A DNA stretch of 64,000 nucleotides from Sphingomonas sp. (GTDB taxonomy: Bacteria; Pseudomonadota; Alphaproteobacteria; Sphingomonadales; Sphingomonadaceae), in NCBI RefSeq assembly GCF_026460985.1, contig NZ_JAPKNM010000001.1, positions 186,001 through 250,000 of the forward strand, read 5' to 3'. The notes below the pieces were generated by a model, which worked only from the letters and a program-made list of their open reading frames with translations, made no database searches and was not told the DNA's origin. Numbering within the stretch: the stretch's first letter is position 1; every line of letters begins with the position of its first letter. Both the position numbers and the translations under genes were made by a program. This document shows, piece after piece, positions 1-7,458 of the stretch.

Positions 1-102
1 CGCGAAATAGTCGGCCGCGGGGCGCGCCGCGGGCTGCGCCGCCGCGGGGACCATCTGCACGAGCGCACACAGGACCGCGCCCAGAAAATACCGTCCGATC
101 AC
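1..102 (-). CDS. N-terminus of an exported protein (partial)
   Basis: Only the first 34 codons are inside the window; the gene continues off the left edge. It begins with GTG at 102, preceded on the minus strand by a G-rich stretch that could serve as ribosome binding site. The translation shows a basic N-region (V-I-G-R-Y), a hydrophobic core (FLGAVLCALVQMV) and an A-A-A-Q cleavage-type end, which is a classical Sec signal peptide, followed by an Ala/Pro-rich mature start. The protein is therefore predicted to be exported. Nothing in the visible part identifies its function. It is transcribed divergently from the sugar dehydrogenase genes. Confidence 0.6.
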   Translation of the reverse strand, partial: MIGRYFLGAVLCALVQMVPAAAQPAARPAADYFA

Positions 103-150
103 CTAGATCCGCCCCAAGCTCTCTATTGGCTGCTCAATGGCGCATGGAAC

Positions 151-184
151 AAAATTGCGCAACTTGGGGTTTTTACGCAATTTT
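151..184. promoter_or_regulatory. Hairpin with T-run in the leader of the sugar dehydrogenase operon
   Basis: AAAATTGCG at 151-159 pairs with CGCAATTTT at 176-184 across a 16-nt loop, and the T-run continues to 186. Read on the plus strand this has the form of an intrinsic terminator, and it lies about 95 bp before the start codon at 281. It could attenuate the leader transcript or block read-through. The rest of the 103-280 gap shows no other gene. Confidence 0.4.
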
Positions 185-280
185 TTGATACGCAGCCGGA
201 ATGAGCGCGGGCGGGTCTGGACGGCGGCGCGCAACTGGGGGATGTGCGTTCGGGCGATCAACGACTTCAAGGTGGAACCG

Positions 281-1456
281 ATGCGCAAGCTCCGCATGAT
301 CCTTCCGGCGGCGGCGCTGCTCGCCGCGTGCAATTCGCAGTCAGGCGCGGTGGCGCAGGACACGCCCACGCCGGCGGCGGGGCTTCCATTCAAGGTGACG
401 CCCGTCGCCGATTTCGAATCGCCTTGGGCGATGACCTTCCTGCCCGACGGATCGATGCTCGTCACCGAGAAGCTGGGCAGGTTGCTCCACGTCTCGGCGG
501 ACGGGAAGCAACGCCAGACGGTCGCGACCTTTCCGGTCGATTCGGCCGGCCAGGGCGGGCTGATGGACGTCGTGCTCGCGCCCGACTTCGCCCAAAGCCG
601 GCACGTCTATCTGAGCTATTCGACCGCGGACGAGGGCGGAAAGGGCGTCGTGCTGGTGCGCGGGCAGTTGCATGATGGCAACGACGTCTGCTCGACAAAC
701 AATGAGTGTTGGAGGGAAAGGGAACCGGAATTGACCGGCGTCACCGAGCTGTTCCGCGCGACGCCGTTCGTCTCGGGCAACGGCCATTATTCGGGACGCA
801 TCGCCTTCTCGCCCGACGGCAAGTACCTGTTCTTCACCAATGGCGAGCGCCAGAAGTTCGATCCTGCGCAGGATCCCAAGGCGACGCTCGGCAAGGTGCT
901 GCGGCTGACCCCCGACGGCAAGCCCGCGCCGGGCAATCCGCTCGCGACGCAGGGCTTCCACCCGGCGGCCTGGTCCTACGGGCACCGCAACCTGCTCGGC
1001 ATCGCCTTCGATTCGGCGGGCAATCTCTGGGAGCAGGAGATGGGGCCGAAGGGCGGCGACGAAGTGAACCTGATCCTGCCGGCCAAGAATTACGGCTATC
1101 CGATCGTCTCCGACGGCGATCATTATGACGGCCGCCCGATCCCCGATCACGACACACGGCCCGAGTTCGAGAAGTACAAGGTGATGTGGAACCCGGTGAT
1201 CAGCCCCGGCGGGCTGATCGTCTATTCGGGCAGGATGTTCCCACAATGGAAAGGGGACTTGTTCATCGGCGGTCTTTCGAGCCAGTCGCTGGTGCGCGTC
1301 GACGTGAACGGCACCGACGCCAGGAAGGGCGACCAATGGCCGATGGGCGCGCGCATCCGCGAGGTCGAGGAAGGGCCCGACGGCGCGATATTCGTGCTCG
1401 AGGACGGCGACGATGGCTCCCAGGGGCGGCTGCTGCGTTTGACCCCTGCCGGCTGA
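281..1456 (+). CDS. PQQ-dependent sugar (aldose) dehydrogenase, lipoprotein, copy 1
   Basis: 391 aa. A soluble glucose/aldose dehydrogenase-type beta propeller, a family that oxidises sugars with PQQ in the periplasm. The lipobox L-A-A-C places the lipidated Cys at residue 17, so it is predicted to be membrane-anchored outside the cytoplasm. Family motifs visible are LPDGSMLVTEK, GHYSGRIAF (candidate catalytic His), SYGHRNLLG and EMGPKGGDEVN. The ATG at 281 was chosen because it follows AAGGTGG and starts the signal peptide; the frame is open upstream to 137. Residues 137-143 carry a C-x5-C pair in a short insertion missing from the adjacent paralogue. It probably forms an operon with copy 2, 28 bp downstream. 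Substrate is not determined. Confidence 0.85.
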   Translation: MRKLRMILPAAALLAACNSQSGAVAQDTPTPAAGLPFKVTPVADFESPWAMTFLPDGSMLVTEKLGRLLHVSADGKQRQTVATFPVDSAGQGGLMDVVLAPDFAQSRHVYLSYSTADEGGKGVVLVRGQLHDGNDVCSTNNECWREREPELTGVTELFRATPFVSGNGHYSGRIAFSPDGKYLFFTNGERQKFDPAQDPKATLGKVLRLTPDGKPAPGNPLATQGFHPAAWSYGHRNLLGIAFDSAGNLWEQEMGPKGGDEVNLILPAKNYGYPIVSDGDHYDGRPIPDHDTRPEFEKYKVMWNPVISPGGLIVYSGRMFPQWKGDLFIGGLSSQSLVRVDVNGTDARKGDQWPMGARIREVEEGPDGAIFVLEDGDDGSQGRLLRLTPAG

Positions 1457-1484
1457 GGATTTCCGCCGGCGGGAGGAGCCTTTG

Positions 1485-2669
1485 ATGCGATTTACCCTGT
1501 TGCTGGCGGGCGCGGCGCTGGCCACGCTTTCGGCGTGCAGTGGCGGTGGCGGCGGCGGCATGGTCACGCCGACACCCACGCCTTCGCCCAGCGCCTCGCC
1601 GACTCCTGCGCCATCCCCCACGCCTACGCCGACGCCGATCGCGTCGGTGCAATCGACCGCGGTGGCGACCTTCGCCTTGCCCTGGGCGATGGTTTTCCTC
1701 CCCGACGGGCGCGCCTTGGTGACCGAGAAGGGCGGCGCGCTACGCATCGTCACGCAGGCGGGAGCCAAGTCCGCCGCGCTCGGCGGCGTTCCCGCGGTCT
1801 CGGCCGGCGGACAGGGCGGACTGCTCGACGTGGCGCTGCATCCCGACTTCGCGACCAACCGGCTCGTCTATCTGAGCTATGCCGAGGCGGGCAGCGGGGG
1901 CGCCGGCCTCGCGGTGGCGCGCGGCACTTTGGTCGAGGACAATGCCGGCCCGCGGCTGACCGGCACCGCGATGATCTGGCAACAGATGCCCAAGGTGGGC
2001 GGCACCGGGCATTTCGGCGGGCGGATGGCGTTCGGGCCGTCGGGGCACCTCTTTGTCACCGCGGGCGAACGCCAGCAGGGATCGCCCGCGCAGGACCTGA
2101 CCAAGACGCTCGGCAAGATCGTCCGCCTCAACGCCGACGGCAGCGTCCCGGGCGACAATCCATTCGTCGGCACCGCCGGCGCGCGCCCGGAGATCTGGTC
2201 CTACGGCCACCGCAATCCCTATGGCCTGTTCTTCGATTCCGCCGGACTGCTGTGGGAGAACGAGATGGGGCCCGCCGGGGGCGACGAGTTCAACCTGATC
2301 GCGCGCGGCGGCAATTACGGCTGGCCCAACGCCTCGAACGGGCAGGATTATGACGGAAGCAACATCCCCGACCATGCGCCGGGGGACGGCTATATCGCGC
2401 CGCTCGCCTGGTGGACCCCGGTGATCGCACCGGGGGGCATGATCCTCTATTCGGGCAGCCTGTTCGGCGCATGGCAGGGCGATGCGATCATCGCGGGGCT
2501 GGTGAGCCAGGGGCTGGTGCGCGTGCGCTTCACCCCGACCAGCGCCGCCGAGGTGCAGCGCATCCCGCTCGGCCAGCGTATCCGCGAAGTCGAGCAGGGC
2601 CCCGACGGCGCGATCTGGGTGCTCGAGGATTCGAGCAACGGCCGCCTGCTCCGGCTGACGCCGGGCTAG
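1485..2669 (+). CDS. PQQ-dependent sugar (aldose) dehydrogenase, lipoprotein, copy 2
   Basis: 394 aa, a tandem paralogue of the preceding gene. The signal peptide ends in L-S-A-C (Cys 18), again a lipobox, followed by six Gly and a Thr-Pro/Ser-Pro linker of about 30 residues that would hold the propeller away from the membrane. The propeller shows LPDGRALVTEKGG, GTGHFGGRMAF, SYGHRNPYG and EMGPAGGDEFN. ATG 1485 has GGAGG at 1472-1476; an upstream in-frame TTG at 1482 is less likely. Its stop overlaps the convergent thioesterase by 4 bp. Two copies may differ in sugar range or expression; this is inference. Confidence 0.85.
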   Translation: MRFTLLLAGAALATLSACSGGGGGGMVTPTPTPSPSASPTPAPSPTPTPTPIASVQSTAVATFALPWAMVFLPDGRALVTEKGGALRIVTQAGAKSAALGGVPAVSAGGQGGLLDVALHPDFATNRLVYLSYAEAGSGGAGLAVARGTLVEDNAGPRLTGTAMIWQQMPKVGGTGHFGGRMAFGPSGHLFVTAGERQQGSPAQDLTKTLGKIVRLNADGSVPGDNPFVGTAGARPEIWSYGHRNPYGLFFDSAGLLWENEMGPAGGDEFNLIARGGNYGWPNASNGQDYDGSNIPDHAPGDGYIAPLAWWTPVIAPGGMILYSGSLFGAWQGDAIIAGLVSQGLVRVRFTPTSAAEVQRIPLGQRIREVEQGPDGAIWVLEDSSNGRLLRLTPG

Positions 2670-3040
2670 CGAACGATCAGATAGTTCATCCTTGCCGCGG
2701 CGATGGGGCGATCGGGCTCGTCCTGCCACGCCACCGCCTCGACATTGGCGACGCGGGTGCCGAGCCGCGTGACGGTGCCGCGGGCGCGGGTGGGCTTGTC
2801 GCGGCCACCGCGCATGTAGTCGACGGTGAGGTTGATCGGCTTGACCCGCACCGCGCCCTCGGCGGCGAGCGCCTGTTTGAGCGCGCCGACCGCGGCCATT
2901 TCGAGAAGCCCTCCGATCGCGCCGCCGTGGAGGAAGCCGGGGCGGCCGACCACATCGATCGCGAAGGGCATCACGAGCGTCGGCGCGGTCTCGCCCGGCT
3001 CCACCTCGAGCCCGAGCAACTGGGCATAGGGGATCACCAA
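2666..3040 (-). CDS. PaaI-family hot-dog thioesterase (second of a pair)
   Basis: 124 aa, the normal size for a single hot-dog domain. The helix motif G-F-L-H-G-G-A-I-G-G-L-L-E-M-A around residues 35-49 is the PaaI/YbgC-type core in which the Gly/His segment binds acyl-CoA and a nearby acidic residue helps hydrolysis. The protein should hydrolyse an acyl- or aryl-CoA in the cytoplasm; the substrate cannot be read from sequence. It overlaps the upstream thioesterase gene by 7 bp on the same strand, so the two are co-transcribed and may form a hetero-oligomer. Confidence 0.8.
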   Translation of the reverse strand: MVIPYAQLLGLEVEPGETAPTLVMPFAIDVVGRPGFLHGGAIGGLLEMAAVGALKQALAAEGAVRVKPINLTVDYMRGGRDKPTRARGTVTRLGTRVANVEAVAWQDEPDRPIAAARMNYLIVR

Positions 3041-3483
3041 TAGCCCTCCACCGCCATGAACGTCCCGGCGACGTGCGCGAGCGGATCGTCCGGATCGCCG
3101 TCATGCGCCTGGCCGCGCACGAACGCGATCGAGCGGGTGATGCGATAGCATTCGCCGCGGCCGATCACGGTGTGGCCGGGCCGCGCCGGGCGCAGATAAT
3201 CGATGCGCAGGTCGAGCGTGGCGTGCCCCTTGAACCCATCGAGCTTGAGCCAGACGCCGACGCTGGTCGCCATGTCCATCAAAGCGAGGATCGGCCCCGA
3301 GGCGATGATGCCCGAGGCCTCGTCGCCGACCAGGTCGGGATGATAGGGGAGCGCCAGCTCGGCCCAGTCCTCGCCATGATCGTGATAGACGATCCCCAGC
3401 CTTCCGCCATGCCCGCCGAAGCGGCCGCCGAACAGCTTTCGGGGATCGAAGGCGCGCCCCGGGGGCGTCTCGCTGTCGCTCAT
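3034..3483 (-). CDS. PaaI-family hot-dog thioesterase (first of a pair)
   Basis: 149 aa with one hot-dog domain. The segment A-S-G-P-I-L-A-L-M-D-M-A-T-S-V corresponds to the central helix of the fold, with Asp as the likely catalytic acid, and LDLRIDYLRPA is the typical following strand. It has about 20 more N-terminal residues than its downstream partner. It is the promoter-proximal gene of a two-gene operon. Pairs of slightly divergent thioesterases like this are common in Sphingomonadaceae; their substrates are generally unassigned. Confidence 0.8.
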   Translation of the reverse strand: MSDSETPPGRAFDPRKLFGGRFGGHGGRLGIVYHDHGEDWAELALPYHPDLVGDEASGIIASGPILALMDMATSVGVWLKLDGFKGHATLDLRIDYLRPARPGHTVIGRGECYRITRSIAFVRGQAHDGDPDDPLAHVAGTFMAVEGYW

Positions 3484-3537
3484 CGCCTTGCCCTAGCGCG
3501 CGGCGATGGGGCGCGCAAACCGGCGGCCCTCCTCACA

Positions 3538-3551
3538 TTACACGGTTGTAA
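3538..3551. promoter_or_regulatory. Inverted repeat, candidate operator before the unknown cassette
   Basis: TTACA-cggt-TGTAA is a perfect 5-bp inverted repeat in the 132-bp gap between the divergent thioesterase pair and the 3616 cassette. A second small inversion, ATGG-tcgcg-CCAT, follows a few bases on. The position, 65 bp before the 53-aa gene, suits a regulator binding site. A plausible ligand is the cassette's own winged-helix protein. This is inference from position only. Confidence 0.3.
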
Positions 3552-3615
3552 CGTGCATGGTCGCGCCATCGCGATCTAGCCTCTCTCTCGGGTACTTTCC
3601 GGGGGGGAAGGGAAT

Positions 3616-3777
3616 ATGGGACTGTTGCAGATCGATCCCGGCGAGATCGTCGAGCTGGGAACGCAGGTGGCGATGCACGGTGCGATGCGCGCGGCCGAGG
3701 TGTTGAGCGCGGACGATCTTTTCGAGATGCTCGTCGGGATCGCCGCGCTGATCTACGAGATCGCGCCGGGCGGCTGA
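3616..3777 (+). CDS. Small protein of 53 aa, first gene of an unknown cassette
   Basis: ATG at 3616 follows a strong Shine-Dalgarno-like stretch (GGGGGGAAGGGAAT). The product is acidic and helical in appearance, without Cys, signal peptide or clear membrane segment; the second half (D-D-L-F-E-M-L-V-G-I-A-A-L-I-Y-E-I) is an amphipathic to hydrophobic helix and the protein ends in P-G-G. It stops 6 bp before the next gene, so translation is probably coupled. I do not recognise a family. It could be a small partner protein or a peptide substrate of the two downstream proteins; neither is shown. Confidence 0.6.
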   Translation: MGLLQIDPGEIVELGTQVAMHGAMRAAEVLSADDLFEMLVGIAALIYEIAPGG

Positions 3778-3783
3778 GCGCGG

Positions 3784-4731
3784 ATGAACGACGTGACCGA
3801 GGCGGTGCGCGCGGCGATCGTGGCGGCGCGGGGGCCGGGGCGTGTCGCGATCGACCGATGGTGCGCGGGAGCGGCGTTCCAGGCCGCGCGCTCCGCCTTC
3901 GCTGATTGCGAGGACGCTCCCGAGCGCGCTGCCGATGCTGCGGAGCGGCTGCTGGCGGACCCGGGATGGGCGGAGGCGATGCTCGCGCCGCTGGTCGAGG
4001 CGTTGGCCGCGGATCCGCTGTTCGAGCCGCCGTTCAAGGTGCATCGCGATGCGCTGCGGACCGGTGCGGTGTTGTTCGACTGCCCCGCCGCGTCGATTGC
4101 GGCGAGCGTCACCAATGCCGCGGCCCTAACGGTCCGGCCGCCGGCGACGATCGTCTTCACCGGCAGGATCGCCGTGACGCGCACGGTCAAGGCGGGCGGC
4201 GCGCGGCTCAGGCGCTGGCGGACGGAGGCGCCGGGGCTCGGCGGCGCAGCGCACGCGCCGCGCTGCACGCCGATGGCGCCGATCGCGCTGCGGGACGGCG
4301 GGGTGCATCGCATCGACGGCCGGACGCAGGCGCAATTGGTCTCGGATGCCGAGAGCGACGTGGTGACGATCGTAGCGACGATCCGCGCAGGGGCGATGCC
4401 GCTGATGCGCGAATATTCCATCGCCGGGGGGGCGCTGGTCCGCGTCGCCGATGCCGACGATCGGCCGTCGCGCACCGAGATGCTGCTGCGTTTCCTGCGC
4501 GCGGCCGGGCGGACGGATGCGGGCGGATGCTTCGCCGAGGCGACGCACGCACCGGGCTTTCACCTGCGCTGGGCGGCGATGCGCGAATGGCTGGCGCTCG
4601 ATGCCGCGGCGGCGGCGCCACGGCTGGCGGAGATGGCGCGCGGCGACCTCGAAGCCGAGGTGCGGGAAGCGGCGTCGCGCATGCTCCCGATCGTCGAACG
4701 GCGCCTGGCGGAAGCGCGATGCCCCGCCTGA
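3784..4731 (+). CDS. Uncharacterised 315-aa protein with HEAT-like C-terminus
   Basis: I do not recognise this protein. The N-terminal 80 residues are Ala-rich helices, the middle (about 95-215) looks beta-rich with short strands such as ATIVFTGRIAVTRTV and VVTIVATIRAG, and the last 60 residues (WAAMREWLALDAAAAAPRL onward) read like HEAT-type helical repeats. No signal peptide or membrane helix, so it is probably cytoplasmic. The overall order (helical, beta-rich middle, HEAT-like end) recurs in the next gene, suggesting an old duplication. It overlaps that gene by 13 bp and lies 6 bp after the 53-aa gene. Confidence 0.6.
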   Translation: MNDVTEAVRAAIVAARGPGRVAIDRWCAGAAFQAARSAFADCEDAPERAADAAERLLADPGWAEAMLAPLVEALAADPLFEPPFKVHRDALRTGAVLFDCPAASIAASVTNAAALTVRPPATIVFTGRIAVTRTVKAGGARLRRWRTEAPGLGGAAHAPRCTPMAPIALRDGGVHRIDGRTQAQLVSDAESDVVTIVATIRAGAMPLMREYSIAGGALVRVADADDRPSRTEMLLRFLRAAGRTDAGGCFAEATHAPGFHLRWAAMREWLALDAAAAAPRLAEMARGDLEAEVREAASRMLPIVERRLAEARCPA

Positions 4732-5609
4732 TCGAGCCCGGCACGGGCGACGCGATCGAGCTCGGCGAACTGGTCGAGGCGCTCGACGCCACGCGCTTCG
4801 ACGCACGCGACGAGGAGGAATTCGCGGCGCTGGGCCCCCTGCTCGCGCGGCTGGGGCGCAATCGCGATTTCCTCGCCGAGCTGGCGATCGGCGAGCTCAA
4901 GGGGCGGTGCGAGGCCCAACATCGCGGCAACGGCTATGGCGCGCAGGTCTTCCTGCTCCATCCGCCCAATGGGCGCACCGTGCTCCGCGCCAATTTCTGG
5001 CCGGCGCGCGCCGATCCGGTGGTGCGCGCCAGCGGCACGGACGCCTTTTTCTACGACCTGCCGCACGATCATAATTTCCCTTTCTTGACTTATGGTTATC
5101 TGGGACCGGGCTATTGGAGCGATTATTTCGAATATGAGGTCGGCGCGATCGCAGGGGTACCGGGGGAGGACGCCCGGCTGCGCTTCGTCGAGCGCTCGCG
5201 GCTCGAACAGGGCAAGCTGATGCTCTACCGGATGCGCCGCGACATTCACGTCCAATTGCCCCCCGACGATTTCTCGGTCTCGCTCAACATCCTCGGCGCC
5301 GATCCGAGCCAGCCCTGGCTCGACCAATTTCGCTTCGACATCCGCCGCGGCACTATCGCGCAGGGACTCACCTGCACCGCGGCGGAGGCCCTGCTCGCGG
5401 TCGCGGTGCATGTCGCCAACGGCCAGGACCTCGCGGCGGCGTTTCTCCGGCATCATCCCTGCGACCGGATGCGCGTGACCGCGCTCGACGCGCTCGCCTC
5501 GGCGATCCCCGAAGACGCCACAGTGCAGCTCGAGCGGGCCGCTGCTTCGCCCAGCGCCTATCTGGCGGGCCACGCGCGGCTGCGGCTGGCCGCGCGAGCT
5601 GATCCGTAA
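4719..5609 (+). CDS. Uncharacterised 296-aa protein with H-D-H motif and HEAT-like end
   Basis: I do not recognise a named family. Residues 1-75 are helical, then a beta-rich region carries LPHDHNFPFLTYGYLGPG (H116, H118), which recalls metal-binding strands of cupin-like or oxygenase folds, followed by DYFEYE and a further set of strands. The last 60 residues (RMRVTALDALASAI onward) resemble HEAT-type helices. ATG 4719 was chosen because it overlaps the previous gene by 13 bp and begins a plausible protein; the frame is open much further upstream but there it only shadows the 315-aa gene. It may be an enzyme acting with its two upstream neighbours; this is inference. Confidence 0.6.
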   Translation: MPRLIEPGTGDAIELGELVEALDATRFDARDEEEFAALGPLLARLGRNRDFLAELAIGELKGRCEAQHRGNGYGAQVFLLHPPNGRTVLRANFWPARADPVVRASGTDAFFYDLPHDHNFPFLTYGYLGPGYWSDYFEYEVGAIAGVPGEDARLRFVERSRLEQGKLMLYRMRRDIHVQLPPDDFSVSLNILGADPSQPWLDQFRFDIRRGTIAQGLTCTAAEALLAVAVHVANGQDLAAAFLRHHPCDRMRVTALDALASAIPEDATVQLERAAASPSAYLAGHARLRLAARADP

Positions 5610-5658
5610 CGGAGGCAGTCTGGTCCGAAGCAGCGCGATCGCGCGCTAGGCTGCACCG

Positions 5659-6294
5659 GTGGCCGCAATCATCGCATGCGCACTCGACATCCCCGAGCTC
5701 CACCAGGCTGCGGGCGCGCGCGGGCTGTGCCTGGTGCCGATCGCGCCGGGCGCCCTGGGCCATAGCGGGGCGCAGGCGGCGATCATCGGGCTCGACGGCC
5801 GCGATCCTGCGAGCTGCGTGGAGATGGTGCGCGCGCAGGGCTGGCGCGGCGCGCTGATGCTGGCGATCTCCAGCGAGTGCGGCGTGAGCATCGAAGGCGC
5901 GCTTGATGCGGGGGCCGACGACGCGGTGGCGCTTCCCGCCTGCCCCGGCGAGATCGTCGCGCGGCTCGCGGCGCGGCTGCGCGCGCGCCCGCTGACGATC
6001 GCACTGGGCGGTCTGCGGATCGATCCGGTCGAACGGCGCGTGGAACGCGACGGCCGAGCGATCGCGCTGCTGCCGCGCGAATATGCGCTGCTGCTCCACC
6101 TCGCGCACTCCGCGGGACGCTGCGTCGGGCGCGACGAGCTGCTCGCCGCCGTCTGGGGACTGCGCTTCGATCCGGGCACCAATGTCGTCGAGGTCCATGT
6201 CTCGCGGCTGCGCGCCAAGCTCGACCGCGGGTTCGCGGCGCCGATGCTGGTGACCGACAAGGGACGCGGATACCGGCTCGTCGCGCCGGGCTGA
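5659..6294 (+). CDS. OmpR/PhoB-type winged-helix regulator with degenerate receiver
   Basis: 211 aa. Residues from about 113 form a trans-activator winged helix: LLPREYALLLHLA, DELLAAVWG, VVEVHVSRLRAKLD and the C-terminal hairpin KGRGYRLV. The N-terminal 105 residues keep the outline of a receiver (ALDAGADDAVALP) but the acidic cluster at the start is absent and the conserved Lys near the end is replaced (LPACPGE). Phosphorylation by a histidine kinase is therefore unlikely, and no kinase gene is nearby. The start is GTG 5659 with a weak ribosome site. It lies 49 bp after the cassette and probably regulates it. Confidence 0.75.
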   Translation: MAAIIACALDIPELHQAAGARGLCLVPIAPGALGHSGAQAAIIGLDGRDPASCVEMVRAQGWRGALMLAISSECGVSIEGALDAGADDAVALPACPGEIVARLAARLRARPLTIALGGLRIDPVERRVERDGRAIALLPREYALLLHLAHSAGRCVGRDELLAAVWGLRFDPGTNVVEVHVSRLRAKLDRGFAAPMLVTDKGRGYRLVAPG

Positions 6295-6342
6295 CCGCGC
6301 GTGCGGATTGGCGTAGCGTGCGCAGCAGAGAGAGGAGCCGCA

Positions 6343-7122
6343 ATGACCGAGCAGCGCGTCACCATCCACGTCGAGGCGCATGTCGCCCAGGTCCGGCTCG
6401 CGCGGCCGGACAAGCTCAACGCGCTCGATCCGGCGATGTTCGCCGCGCTGATCGACGCGATCGCGCAATTGGAGGCGATGCCGGGGCTGCGCGCGGTGAT
6501 ACTCTCGGGCGAGGGGCGCGGTTTCTGCGCCGGGCTCGACATGGCGAGCATGGCGGGCGCCGGATCGGGAATCGACCTCGCGGCACGCACGCACGGGCTC
6601 GTCAACGACTTCCAGCAGGTCGCCTGGGGCTGGCGGACGCTGCCGGTGCCGGTGATCGCCGTAGTGCACGGCGTCGCCTTCGGAGGCGGGCTGCAGATCG
6701 CGAGCGGGGCGGACGTGCGGATCGCCGCGCCCGATGCGAGGCTGTCGGTGATGGAGATGAAATGGGGGATCGTCCCCGACATGGCGGGCTTCGCCTTGTG
6801 GCGGGGCAATGTGCGCGACGATGCGCTCCGCGAACTGGTCTATACCGCGCGCGAGTTCAGCGCGGAGGAAGCGCAGGCTTTGGGCTTCGTGACGCGCGTG
6901 GCGGGCGATCCCCATGCCGAGGCGATGGCGCTCGCCCAGGCGATCGCCGGGCGCAACCCGCAGGCCGTCCGCGCGGCCAAGCGGCTCGCCAATCTCGAGG
7001 CCGACGCCGCAGGCATCCTCCTCGCCGAGAGCGCCGAGCAGGCGGCGCTGCTCCGCTCGCCCAATCAGATCGAGGCGGTGATGGCCAACATGCAGAAGCG
7101 CGCGCCGAACTTCACCGACTGA
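6343..7122 (+). CDS. Enoyl-CoA hydratase/isomerase family protein (crotonase)
   Basis: 259 aa, usual length for a single-domain crotonase. Both oxyanion-hole segments are visible: GEGRGFCAGLDM near residue 55 and HGVAFGGGLQIASGADVRIA near 110. The segment V-M-E-M-K-W-G-I-V-P-D-M holds a conserved Glu of the active site. It should hydrate or isomerise an enoyl-CoA in fatty-acid or amino-acid breakdown. ATG 6343 has AGAGGAG at 6331-6336; the frame is open further upstream but without a comparable site. A thiolase follows after a mobile element. Confidence 0.85.
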   Translation: MTEQRVTIHVEAHVAQVRLARPDKLNALDPAMFAALIDAIAQLEAMPGLRAVILSGEGRGFCAGLDMASMAGAGSGIDLAARTHGLVNDFQQVAWGWRTLPVPVIAVVHGVAFGGGLQIASGADVRIAAPDARLSVMEMKWGIVPDMAGFALWRGNVRDDALRELVYTAREFSAEEAQALGFVTRVAGDPHAEAMALAQAIAGRNPQAVRAAKRLANLEADAAGILLAESAEQAALLRSPNQIEAVMANMQKRAPNFTD

Positions 7123-7146
7123 GCCTTGCAATCGGAGCACTCGCCG

Positions 7147-7419
7147 CTAGGGCCTGTACCCCTTGCCCACAACGGCCAGGATCGCCCGGAGACGTGCGCT
7201 GGCAAGGAAGCTCGCGCAGCGCGGGCTGGTGGCCCGTGCAAGCGGGCTGACGCAGTCCAGCGTGCGTCTCCGGGCGACCGCGAAGCGGCTGGCGGCTTTT
7301 GGCGCACAGCAGCGTCATTCGTCGGTCTCGATGGCACCGCATCGCTCCCTCCTCATTCCTCCCTGTGCGCCAAAATCCGCTCCGTCATGGCCATTGCGGG
7401 TAAGGGGTACAGGCCCTAC
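7147..7419. mobile_element. MITE-like element with 30-bp terminal inverted repeats and TA ends
   Basis: The ends are inverted copies: the left one starts TA-GGGCCTGTACCCCTTGCC and the right one ends with its complement, with 27 of 30 positions identical. Both ends sit at TA dinucleotides, as in the TA target duplication of IS630/Tc1-type elements. Inside are two further hairpins: 7183-7202 pairs with 7257-7276 (CGCCCGGAGACG core) and 7292-7309 pairs with 7363-7380 (TTTTGGCGCACAG core). At about 270 bp there is no room for a transposase and no convincing reading frame, so it is non-autonomous. It fills most of the 336-bp gap before the thiolase. Confidence 0.75.
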
Positions 7420-7458
7420 ACCGGACTCCATACCCGAAACTCGAAAAGCGAGTGCTGG

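Noticed and set aside
3616..3777. 53-aa protein as a ThiS/ubiquitin-like carrier because it ends in Gly-Gly
   Set aside because: It is too short for the fold, appears helical rather than beta-grasp, and no E1-type activating enzyme is adjacent.
3906..5609. 567-codon frame that would extend the H-D-H protein by 271 residues
   Set aside because: The extension is Arg/Gly-rich shadow of the 315-aa gene. The ATG at 4719 gives a coherent protein and a normal overlap.
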